The position numbers and the translations under genes are program-made. The notes under the pieces were generated by a model, which did no database searches, was not told where the DNA came from, and saw only the letters and a program-made list of their open reading frames with translations. A stretch of 64,000 nucleotides of DNA from Opitutales bacterium (GTDB lineage Bacteria; Verrucomicrobiota; Verrucomicrobiia; Opitutales; JABSRG01), in assembly GCA_013215165.1 (NCBI GenBank), contig JABSRG010000005.1, positions 18,110 to 82,109 of the forward strand, given 5' to 3'. Below, in pieces: positions 43,708 through 51,980 of this stretch; the stretch's first letter is position 1; each line of letters begins with the position of its first letter.

Positions 43708-45039
43708 TTAGGCTACACGCTCCACGATCAACTCGGGAGGTGTTGGACGCTTGGGTGCAAGTCGGTAGGCATTTCTAAGGTATTCGAGTGCCTCTTCTAC
43801 CTTTGCCTCGTCGTTGTAATGGATCATCATAAGAGGTTCTCCTTGTTTCACCTGAGTGCCTACTTTTTTGATCTCACTTACGCCCACGGCATAGTCCATG
43901 CCGCGCTTCTTTTCTGCGAGAATGCGGACCCCCGTAGCAATCATGCTAGCGTCGATAGTATGCACATAGCCACGCTTCGGTGCAGGCAGCTTTCTGACAT
44001 ATTTTGCTTTCGGAAATTTCTCAGGATCGTCCACATAGGTGGGGTCGCCCCCTTGGGCCTCGATCATCTCTTTGAATTTCTGAAGTGCTGAACCATCCTT
44101 GAGGCGCTTTTGAACAGTTTGCTTTGCCGATAGCGTGGATCCAGCCACACCTGCAAGCCGCACGATCTCCATACCGAGTTTCAATACAAGCTCTTGGAGG
44201 TCTTCAGGACCCTCACCCTTCAAAAGATCGATAGCTTCGCGGACTTCAAGAGCCGTGCCGACCGTATCACCCAGCGGTTGATTCATATCCGTCACCAGCG
44301 CGACACAGCGACGATTCATGGAGCGGCCAACACGTGTGATCGAACGGGCGAGCTGCTTAGCTTGCTCAACGTCCTTGATGAACGAGCCATTGCCCCACTT
44401 CACATCAACCACAAGACCTTCAGCGCCTTCTGCAAGCTTCCGGCTCAAGACACTGCCTGTGATGAGGGGCAGGCTTGGAATCGTCCCAGTCTGCGTGCGT
44501 AGTTTGTAGAGAATAGTGTCTACAGGGGAAATTTCTTTGTGCTGCTCGGTGAAGATGCAGCCCACGGTCTTCAACTGATCGATAAACTCATCGATGTCTG
44601 CTTTGGTTTTGATCTTCGGAATACTGGAGAGCTTTGAGATGTTTGAGATTTCCAGCTCTTCATCCACACCGTTCATCGTGGGAGACACAACACCACAGGC
44701 AGCCGCCAAAGGAGCCAAAACTAAGGCTGTCTTATCTCCAACACCACCCGTCGAATATTTGTCGATCTTAGGACGGCTGATTTCAGTTAAATCAATCACT
44801 TCGCCCGAAAGCATCATTTCCTCTGCAAATGTAGCTGTCTCCTGTGCGGACATACCTTGGAAATAGACCGCCATTGCGAGAGCTGCCATCTGAAACTCTG
44901 GCATCTCCTTATCCAAAATGGAATCTACCACGTAGCGAATCTCTTCGTCAGAGAGTTCGCCACCAGACCGTTTTTTCTCTATGAGAGCAGCAAATGACGG
45001 CTTTACGAATTTGCGTGCTGATATAATTTTCTTGCGCAT
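43708..45039 (-). CDS. Thymidine/pyrimidine phosphorylase homologue with altered active site
   Basis: A 443-residue member of the DeoA/Pdp family: helical N-domain (LSDEEIRYVVDSILDKEMPEFQMAALAMA), KYSTGGVGDKTALVLAPLAAACG, PSLPLITGSVLSRKLAEG, DVKWGNGSF, ALVTDMNQPLG and a C-terminal hammerhead (RGYVHTIDASMIATG). The catalytic His of KHSTGG is Tyr here. The signature SGRGLGHTGGTLDKLE is replaced, at identical length, by NGVDEELEISNISKLS, so phosphate and base contacts are lost. Overall family membership is firm, but thymidine phosphorolysis is doubtful. It may act on another nucleoside or have a regulatory role. It has its own terminator and stands alone. Confidence 0.85.
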   Translation of the reverse strand: MRKKIISARKFVKPSFAALIEKKRSGGELSDEEIRYVVDSILDKEMPEFQMAALAMAVYFQGMSAQETATFAEEMMLSGEVIDLTEISRPKIDKYSTGGVGDKTALVLAPLAAACGVVSPTMNGVDEELEISNISKLSSIPKIKTKADIDEFIDQLKTVGCIFTEQHKEISPVDTILYKLRTQTGTIPSLPLITGSVLSRKLAEGAEGLVVDVKWGNGSFIKDVEQAKQLARSITRVGRSMNRRCVALVTDMNQPLGDTVGTALEVREAIDLLKGEGPEDLQELVLKLGMEIVRLAGVAGSTLSAKQTVQKRLKDGSALQKFKEMIEAQGGDPTYVDDPEKFPKAKYVRKLPAPKRGYVHTIDASMIATGVRILAEKKRGMDYAVGVSEIKKVGTQVKQGEPLMMIHYNDEAKVEEALEYLRNAYRLAPKRPTPPELIVERVA

Positions 45040-45256
45040 GTTTGAGACTGTAAAAGGAAGCAGATTCGAGCTAACGAAACCGCAACAAAAGCGAAGAGAA
45101 TACAGTTTTTTGTAACATCCGTCGAGATTTTTGTTGTCAATCTGCTCGAAATGGTAACCGCACTACCCTGGCGACAAAATTTGAACTGATCTCACCAGGG
45201 ACCTTACAATTCATGGAGCCGGTTTACATCCAGATATTTCGAATACATATTGTCGC

Positions 45257-46480
45257 ATGCTTCCGCTCTCGCGCACCTCAGCATTAAAACGACTCGAAGC
45301 TTTTATACCTGATGCAGGTGAAGTGTATACAAGCGGACGTAATTTCGATGCATCTCCGGGCGCTTCAGGGGCGCCTTCCGGACTCTCCGCAGCTCTACGG
45401 CTCAGGCTTGTTTCTGAGCACGAGGTCGTCAAAGCGTGCTTGGATGCATACAGCCTCCAGCAAGTAGACAAATTTGTCTCTGAAGTCATTTGGCGCACCT
45501 ATTGGAAAGGCTGGCTCGCGCAACGGCCCTCTGTTTGGGAAGACTATTGTTCAGATCTTTCCGAGGCCGAACGAGAACTGGGCTCTTCCCGCGGACTCCA
45601 GACAGCCTATACACAGGCCATCGAAGCGCGTAGCGGAATCGATTGCTTCGATCATTGGGTGACTCAGCTCCTAGAAACAGGATACTTGCACAACCACGCT
45701 CGAATGTGGTTTGCAAGCATCTGGATTTTCACCTTGAGGCTTCCTTGGACTCTCGGCGCTGCGTTCTTCCTCAGGCATCTCCTAGATGGCGACACCGCCT
45801 CGAACACACTGAGCTGGCGATGGGTAGCTGGTCTCCAGACAAGAGGAAAACACTACTTGGCGCGCCCATCGAATATCAAGCGTTATACGCGTGGGAAATT
45901 TAATCCCGTCGGTCTCCTTAACACATCTGCCGAGCCCGTCGACGGCCCACTTCCGCCGGAGCCATCACACCTGGAAGACCAACCCAGTTTAATACGCACA
46001 ACTCAGAACCCAACAGCCTGGTATCTGGACTGTGATGATCTGTGGGGTGGATTAGAAATACCGATGCGGCCTGATGATATTATTTTGTTGAATGCACGAA
46101 AATTGAGCGATTCGCGAATGGACGCGCCCAATGAAAATATTGCACGGCTTCATAACAAAGCGATGACGGAGGCCATCAAGTTTCATCATGTAGACTCTAT
46201 CGAAATCGACCTGGCGGACTGCCAGTTGGTCTCAGATGAACTTAATAGCCGTAACATTCAATGCGTCCACGGATTCTCGCCACATGTCGGTCTGGATTCG
46301 GCCCGAGTCGGACATTGGTCGAAGTCGCTCGCTGAGAAGGGTGTTTCGTTTTTTTGGTTTCGCCGTCGTTGGGATAACCAATTGTTTCCCTATGCCAATA
46401 AGGGCTTCTTCGGGTTTAAGAAGAGCGTATGGCCATTTATCGAAGATCTTTCCTTTTTTGAGAGCGAGCTATGCCGATAG
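45257..46480 (+). CDS. Photolyase/cryptochrome-like FAD protein with C-terminal extra domain
   Basis: A 407-residue protein. Residues about 35-225 match the photolyase FAD-binding helical domain: VSEVIWRTYWKGWL, FDHWVTQLLETGYLHNHARM and LLDGDTASNTLSWRWVAGLQT. The usual N-terminal antenna (alpha/beta) domain is missing. Instead about 180 residues follow the FAD domain, with mixed strands such as AWYLDCDDLWGG, IILLNARKL and FHHVDSIEIDLADCQLV, which could be a relocated alpha/beta domain. Length is short of the 450-500 of normal photolyases. Likely light-driven DNA repair or light sensing; not proven. Confidence 0.75.
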   Translation: MLPLSRTSALKRLEAFIPDAGEVYTSGRNFDASPGASGAPSGLSAALRLRLVSEHEVVKACLDAYSLQQVDKFVSEVIWRTYWKGWLAQRPSVWEDYCSDLSEAERELGSSRGLQTAYTQAIEARSGIDCFDHWVTQLLETGYLHNHARMWFASIWIFTLRLPWTLGAAFFLRHLLDGDTASNTLSWRWVAGLQTRGKHYLARPSNIKRYTRGKFNPVGLLNTSAEPVDGPLPPEPSHLEDQPSLIRTTQNPTAWYLDCDDLWGGLEIPMRPDDIILLNARKLSDSRMDAPNENIARLHNKAMTEAIKFHHVDSIEIDLADCQLVSDELNSRNIQCVHGFSPHVGLDSARVGHWSKSLAEKGVSFFWFRRRWDNQLFPYANKGFFGFKKSVWPFIEDLSFFESELCR

Positions 46481-46717
46481 CGGTGTTTTCTTCCCAGCAC
46501 TCATTTCATGTCGTGCGGCAAAGCATATTGCGTCGTCATCGCCAAAAAGGGACGCCCCCTCTATTTTGCCAACAATGTTTCCGATTTCGCGGCAGGACTC
46601 ACTATACGAAGCTCCTTTTGGTTTACTTCGGCGTTCCTCCCCACTTTCGCCATGATCGTGGGGGCCTATTCTCACCGGTTTTTGTTCAAGTCCCCACCCA
46701 GAAACCGAGCTGAAGCT

Positions 46718-47446
46718 CTATACGTAGTGCGGTAGCATATTACGCCAAAAACGGGCACGGTGCCAGCGCCCAGGCCAAACATCGAGGCGACTGGGGACCC
46801 CTTTGCTCTCCAGAACATCGGCGAACTCCCGATTATTCTGTACAAATGGGTCCTCTTCTCCCACCGCCATGATGACTTCCATTTTGCGTAGTTGGTCAAG
46901 ATATGGTCCAGTGGACACCTGAGGCAGATAGTGGCTTGGGTTATTTAGATAGACGTCATCGTCATAGTAGTCGTCGACCAGGCTGCGAAAATCATCGACT
47001 TCCTTGGTCACATCGTAGCGTCCCGATAGTGCGATCACCTTTCCAACAGCAGCTGGATTTCTTAATGCAAAATTCATGGCGTGAAAAGCACCGAAGCTAC
47101 AACCGACCGTCATCATAAACATTTCGGAATTCTTATACCGAGTGAGCGGCAAGACTTCATCAACCAAATACCTTTCATAGGCCTGATGGCGATCGATACG
47201 GCCCTTGGGATGTGCCCAATCGTTGTACCAACTCTCCTCATCAATGCTATCCACACAGAAGAGTTGAAGCCACCCGTTCTCCAAATGGTCTTTAACACAG
47301 TCGACAAGATGCCAGTTCTCGAAATCAAAAAAGCGGCCTACCCGCGTGGGAAATACCAGAGCGCGTGCACCTGCATGGCCAAATACCAAAAGCTCCATTT
47401 TACGGCCAAGGTGCTCACTGTCCCAAGAATAGTATTCTCGATTCAT
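46718..47446 (-). CDS. Putative esterase (alpha/beta hydrolase, esterase D type)
   Basis: A 242-residue alpha/beta hydrolase. The nucleophile elbow is GCSFGAFHA (S117), the acid is probably in VGEEDPF and the histidine in GRWHRARFW near the end. No signal peptide. It overlaps the SGNH hydrolase gene by four bases (ATGA), so two esterases are coupled. Substrate not determined; a carbohydrate- or acyl-ester role is possible in view of the sulfatase nearby. Confidence 0.82.
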   Translation of the reverse strand: MNREYYSWDSEHLGRKMELLVFGHAGARALVFPTRVGRFFDFENWHLVDCVKDHLENGWLQLFCVDSIDEESWYNDWAHPKGRIDRHQAYERYLVDEVLPLTRYKNSEMFMMTVGCSFGAFHAMNFALRNPAAVGKVIALSGRYDVTKEVDDFRSLVDDYYDDDVYLNNPSHYLPQVSTGPYLDQLRKMEVIMAVGEEDPFVQNNREFADVLESKGVPSRLDVWPGRWHRARFWRNMLPHYV

Positions 47447-48114
47447 GCTCCGAACACCTCTGCTTCATGCTCTAGTAGAGCGTCACGCCAGATTGTATAA
47501 CCGTGGGAGTTCATATGTAGTCCGTCTTCTGTGTAGAGCTTACTGAGCGCACTGACACAGCTACTCATCCGTGAGAATACATCGATAAATGTCGCATGCG
47601 GATCAGGCAACAAGCTCTTCTCCACCCATTCATTCAACAACTTCATTTGCTGCACCAAATGCAAACGATTTGGGCTGGGTTTAACCGATATAAAGGTAAA
47701 CGGGATCTTGGGATGCATGTAACGAATATAGGCATAGAAGGCTTCGAAGAAGAGGTAGACCTCCTCAGGATGACGCCCGTCTCCCAAATCATTATCTCCA
47801 GCATAGAATACGAGGGCCTTGGGAGAAATATCTTTAAAGACTCGGTCCACAAACCAGCCGCATCCGGCTAGTGTGGAACCGCCAAAACCCATGTTGACAA
47901 TATGATATTTCGGAAACGACTGCTGAAGCTCGGGCCAAAGCCGGATCGAGGAGCTGCCGTAGAAGACCACACTCTTTTTGTCTATGACTTGAGGGCGAAT
48001 GTGGTCTTCTAGGTATTGTATGTCGTCTTCGTACCAAATCATAGCATTGAGGTCTGACTCGTGACCTTCGAGCAGACTGTAGCCCAGACAAGCTGGCCAC
48101 TTCAAAATTTGCAT
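47443..48114 (-). CDS. SGNH/GDSL-family hydrolase
   Basis: A 223-residue lipase/acetylesterase-fold protein. Block I is FYGSSSIRLW, block II glycine is in NMGFGGSTLAGC, block III GDNDLG and block V DGLHMNSHGY with catalytic Asp and His. The ATG at 48114 is the longest start; MIWYEDDIQYLE at 48039 looks like a more usual family start and may be the true one. Coupled to the esterase gene downstream. Confidence 0.82.
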   Translation of the reverse strand: MQILKWPACLGYSLLEGHESDLNAMIWYEDDIQYLEDHIRPQVIDKKSVVFYGSSSIRLWPELQQSFPKYHIVNMGFGGSTLAGCGWFVDRVFKDISPKALVFYAGDNDLGDGRHPEEVYLFFEAFYAYIRYMHPKIPFTFISVKPSPNRLHLVQQMKLLNEWVEKSLLPDPHATFIDVFSRMSSCVSALSKLYTEDGLHMNSHGYTIWRDALLEHEAEVFGA

Positions 48115-48175
48115 TAAAGCCCGAATAGAGTCCTCTTCTAAGCAGGGCAGACTAATTGCTCGGAATCCCTAAACA

Positions 48176-49477
48176 ATGATCTACAAGAACGCGCTCGTCC
48201 CCCAGGCATGCCTGCCTGAAGAATTTGTCCCAACAGCCTGTTATGATGCAGCAATCAACCCCGCGAGCCTGGCGGATATTCATGTAGAAGGGAAAACGAT
48301 TTTAAGTGTTGAGCCAGCACAAAACAGGGAGTTAAGCAACTGCGTAGATCTGAAGGGCAACATGGTCTGGCCAGGATTTATTGATGCTCACATGCACCTA
48401 GACAAGGCGCATACCTGGAACCGTGCACCCAACCGACGCGGCGAATTCTGGGATGCTATCGAGCTTCTGTCTGATGATAAAAAGCATTGGACCTTCGAGG
48501 ACGTTTATCGGCGAGCCTCGTTCTCCCTCGAATCTGCATGGCAACATGGCGCCTCCGCTATCCGCACCCATGTCGATACCTCAGCAGACTTCGGCGAGAC
48601 GAGTCATAAAGCGATGCAGGAGCTCAAACAAGTTTGGTCAGGACGTATCGATCTTCAGACAGTGGTGCTCTGCGATGTGGCAGAATTTGCGGAACCAGGA
48701 TTTGGAAAACAAATGTGCGATCTCCTCGACAGCACCGATGGTGATTGCCTTGGGGGTATGCCCACTATGAACCCGAACATCGATGCGCAGCTGGATGGCC
48801 TCTTTCAAATCGCCGCAGATCGCGGTTTCGATGTAGATTTACATGTAGATGAATCCGGAGATCCTGAAGCACGGTGTCTCGAGCGCATCGCCGAAGCAGT
48901 AATACGAAACAAATTCGTGGGTAAGGTTACCTGTGGCCACTGTTGTAGCTTGGCCATTCTCGACCCAGATAGCCAAAAACGAACTCTGGCAAAAGTGGCT
49001 GATGCAGGAATATCCGTAATTTCTCTACCCCTCTGCAATTTGTATCTCCAGGACCGAAAGCGCGAATCCTGTAATGAACAAAACGGCCCGCTCACGCCTA
49101 CTTGGCGGGGGATTACCCTCGTCCACGAACTGAAATCCCATGGATGCACGGTCGCTGCTGCCAGCGATAATGTTCGCGATGCCTTCTATGCATTTGGTGA
49201 TGCGGACACCTTTGAAGTCTACATGACTCTGCTACGAATCGGGCACCTCGACCTAGCGCTGGGCAACTCTCCAGATTATATCACCAGCCACGCCGCCGAG
49301 ATCATGGGCCTAGACAATACTGTCGGTAAAATAGCCCCAGGACACCGTGCGAACCTCGTGGTCTTTTCTGATGTTTACCATTTCAGCGAGCTGTTATCTC
49401 GCCCCGCTTCCAAGCGCCAACGCATCTTTGGCGATAAGCAATGGGAACGCAATTTGCCCAGCTATAGTGACTTATAA
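48176..49477 (+). CDS. Cytosine-deaminase-like amidohydrolase
   Basis: A 433-residue metal-dependent amidohydrolase of the CodA subgroup. Metal ligands: HMHLDK (H72, H74), HVDES, GHCCS and SDNVRD, the pattern shared by cytosine deaminase and isoguanine or related deaminases. An N-terminal strand WPGFID leads into the barrel and a small composite domain closes it. A pyrimidine link with the nearby phosphorylase-like protein is possible. Substrate is inferred from motifs only. Confidence 0.82.
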   Translation: MIYKNALVPQACLPEEFVPTACYDAAINPASLADIHVEGKTILSVEPAQNRELSNCVDLKGNMVWPGFIDAHMHLDKAHTWNRAPNRRGEFWDAIELLSDDKKHWTFEDVYRRASFSLESAWQHGASAIRTHVDTSADFGETSHKAMQELKQVWSGRIDLQTVVLCDVAEFAEPGFGKQMCDLLDSTDGDCLGGMPTMNPNIDAQLDGLFQIAADRGFDVDLHVDESGDPEARCLERIAEAVIRNKFVGKVTCGHCCSLAILDPDSQKRTLAKVADAGISVISLPLCNLYLQDRKRESCNEQNGPLTPTWRGITLVHELKSHGCTVAAASDNVRDAFYAFGDADTFEVYMTLLRIGHLDLALGNSPDYITSHAAEIMGLDNTVGKIAPGHRANLVVFSDVYHFSELLSRPASKRQRIFGDKQWERNLPSYSDL

Positions 49478-49519
49478 TGGTTTGTGACTGATATTATCAG
49501 AATCACAAGCTGACCCTTT

Positions 49520-51574
49520 CTAAACTGCCGGAGCGATCAACTCATGAATCAGCTCAAAAAGCTTCTGTTTCTGAAATGGCTTCGCCAAAAAATCGTTCAT
49601 TCCAGCTTCGATACACTCTTCACGAACGTCGAGGCTCACACTAGCAGTAATTGCGATGATCGGAGTTTCGCCATTAATTCCCTGGCTAGCGCGGATTAGC
49701 CGACATGCCCTGATCCCATCCATCACTGGCATGGAGACATCCATTAAAATAATGTCGTAGGGACGTGTGCTCGTGAGCTTCAGCGCCTCTTGCCCATTCG
49801 ACGCGGCCTCAACCTTAGCACCCATGCGCTCTAATAAAATCTGAGCGATTCGCACATTATCCGGGGCATCGTCGACTACCAGCATTTTGATCGTCTTTTC
49901 AAATGAAAGCTCACCGGGTTCTCTGAAACTAGATTCTGCCTTAGCGCTCCCTTTGACTACCCGCATCGGTACGTTAAATGAAAACCTTGAACCTTTATCA
50001 ACTTGGCTCTTTACCTCAATCTCTCCTCCGAGGAAATCTACTAGCTTTCTGCAGATCGCCAAACCCAGCCCAGCCCCTTCGAATTGGCGCGTATGAGAAT
50101 AGTCTGCTTGAGTGAACGGCTCGAATAAGCCGTTTTGCACATCAGGATCGATCCCAATCCCCGTATCTGTGACCGAAAAGTGAAATATTGAGGACGCATG
50201 AAGACGGAGAGTCATGCCGACAGAGAGCGTCACGGAGCCACGTTCGGTATATTTACACGCATTAGCCAAAAGGTTATCAAGTATACGCTGGAGCATCGAT
50301 TGCTCACCATTGACAATCAGATCTGCGGGTATCGCCTCTCCTTCATCTCCATTATCAAAATGAAGCGCGAGCGCATGGGCCACGTGTCGTGCGTCATCAA
50401 GGCAATTACGGCAGAGATCCATCAGACAAAACTCTTCAAACCGCGGATCCATATTCCCACGGTCCATTTTCGTGTAGCTAAGGATATCATCAATAAGCTC
50501 AAGCTGGCGATTCGCTGAGCGGATAATAGTGTCTAAATAGGTAGATTCGGGTTCTTCAGTGTGCATTTCGCGCATCAGCTCACTCAGGCCCAAGATCGGG
50601 TTCAACGGCGTACGCATCTCGTGGCTCATTACTGCCAAGAATTCATCTTTTGCCCGGTTGGCTTGCTCCGCGTGTTCCTTAGCTTCCACCAGCGCCTGCA
50701 TTGTAGAACTTTTTGCCCGCTCAGCAGCCTTTTGTGCGGACACATCACGCACATGCAACTGAATCAGGAAATCTGCTCCGACTTGGAAGCGCGTCATCGT
50801 GACAACAGCGTCGAATGCGTTTCCGACGATAGTCTTCATAACACAGCTCCGCTGACATACTCCCCTATCCAAGCAACTATCTAGCAGAAAGCTCAACAAG
50901 CTAGCTGCAGTTGTATGATCGGGTTGAGACTCTTGAAAAAGACTTACAAAATAGAGAGCGTGAAGCGCTTCCTTCTCGTCTATTTCAAAGAGATCTAAGC
51001 ACGCTGGATTCCCGTCGATAAGCGTATCTGTCTTTGGATCATAAAGAAAAATCGGATCCGTTGAAGACTCAAACAGCAGTCGGTGACGAGATTCACTGCG
51101 GGACAGTTTTTCAGTCGCCTCCCGCAGCTCTTTGGTGCGTTCCTCAACCATCTCTTCAAGCTGAGTCTGATAGCTGCGATTTTCTCTGATCAGGCGAGCT
51201 TTCTCCAAGGCTTTGTCAATAGCGTGGTCTAAAACAGAAAGATCCTCGATCGGCTTGAGAATGAAGTCCCAAGCTCCTTGTTTCAGAGCATCGATCGCAT
51301 CATGCACCACGCCTGTCCCTGAAATAACGATCACGGGTATGTCGTCCCTGACTTTCTTAATTTCGGATAGCACCTCGATCCCATCCATCTCTGGCATCCA
51401 AAGATCCAATAGAACAACGTCGGGAATAAATTCAGATAAAAGCCCGATTCCGCGCAATCCATTCTCAGCCTGATAGACTTCGAAATCCCGGTCTTCTAGG
51501 TGATCGGCATAGCTATCGCGGATCGCGGACTCATCGTCGATAATCAATACCGACTTCATGGAGATCTGAGGCAT
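49520..51574 (-). CDS. Hybrid histidine kinase (REC-PAS-HisKA-HATPase-REC)
   Basis: A 684-residue cytoplasmic hybrid kinase: REC at 6-120 (D57 in LLDLWMPEMDG), coiled coil, PAS (about 165-280), HisKA with VMSHEMRTPLNPIL, HATPase with N-box LLANACKYT and G-boxes GIGIDP and GAGLGLAIC, and a second REC near the C-terminus (LMDVSMPVMDG). Both receivers have Asp and Lys. It lies at the end of a minus-strand run that begins with the broken three-sensor kinase, which suggests a phosphorelay. Confidence 0.92.
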   Translation of the reverse strand: MPQISMKSVLIIDDESAIRDSYADHLEDRDFEVYQAENGLRGIGLLSEFIPDVVLLDLWMPEMDGIEVLSEIKKVRDDIPVIVISGTGVVHDAIDALKQGAWDFILKPIEDLSVLDHAIDKALEKARLIRENRSYQTQLEEMVEERTKELREATEKLSRSESRHRLLFESSTDPIFLYDPKTDTLIDGNPACLDLFEIDEKEALHALYFVSLFQESQPDHTTAASLLSFLLDSCLDRGVCQRSCVMKTIVGNAFDAVVTMTRFQVGADFLIQLHVRDVSAQKAAERAKSSTMQALVEAKEHAEQANRAKDEFLAVMSHEMRTPLNPILGLSELMREMHTEEPESTYLDTIIRSANRQLELIDDILSYTKMDRGNMDPRFEEFCLMDLCRNCLDDARHVAHALALHFDNGDEGEAIPADLIVNGEQSMLQRILDNLLANACKYTERGSVTLSVGMTLRLHASSIFHFSVTDTGIGIDPDVQNGLFEPFTQADYSHTRQFEGAGLGLAICRKLVDFLGGEIEVKSQVDKGSRFSFNVPMRVVKGSAKAESSFREPGELSFEKTIKMLVVDDAPDNVRIAQILLERMGAKVEAASNGQEALKLTSTRPYDIILMDVSMPVMDGIRACRLIRASQGINGETPIIAITASVSLDVREECIEAGMNDFLAKPFQKQKLFELIHELIAPAV

Positions 51575-51593
51575 CGGAGTATAGGGGACAGAA

Positions 51594-51980
51594 TCAGTTG
51601 CAATTCCGATCTATTAGATCGGCGATGATGCCAACTAGTTTATCCATATCCTGCACCGGCTTACGAATGGGTTCAGTCAATATATGCCTCAGATTCCTGA
51701 ACTCCGCCGGAAGAGCATATTCAGGAGACCCAGTATATATAGCGTATACAGGTCCCGAAAACTTTTCTGAAGCCATGGAAACGAAGGTATCGCCGTCCAT
51801 GCCTCCCATACGCACATCCACCAAACATGCATCTGGATGCACTGTTTCCATCAGCATCAAAGCGGCTTCTCCACTCTCGGCAGTGCAGACGACCCAGCCA
51901 CGATCTTCGAAATGATCTCCAAGGCTTTCACGAATAAACTCTTCATCATCGATAATCAGAATCTTCCTCAATTCAGACAT
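51594..51980 (-). CDS. Single-domain response regulator
   Basis: A 128-residue CheY-like receiver without output domain: IDDEE, phospho-Asp in ACLVDVRMGGMDG, then a Thr in YTGS. The usual conserved Lys is in place as TEPIRKP. I start it at ATG 51980, overlapping the upstream kinase stop by eight bases. Probably a relay element between the split kinase and the hybrid kinase downstream, which follows its stop by 19 bases. Confidence 0.87.
   Translation of the reverse strand: MSELRKILIIDDEEFIRESLGDHFEDRGWVVCTAESGEAALMLMETVHPDACLVDVRMGGMDGDTFVSMASEKFSGPVYAIYTGSPEYALPAEFRNLRHILTEPIRKPVQDMDKLVGIIADLIDRNCN

Noticed and set aside
46471..46735. Overlapping 70-80 codon frames after the photolyase gene
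   Set aside because: Three overlapping frames on two strands, none with a family; the stretch is short (about 240 bases).
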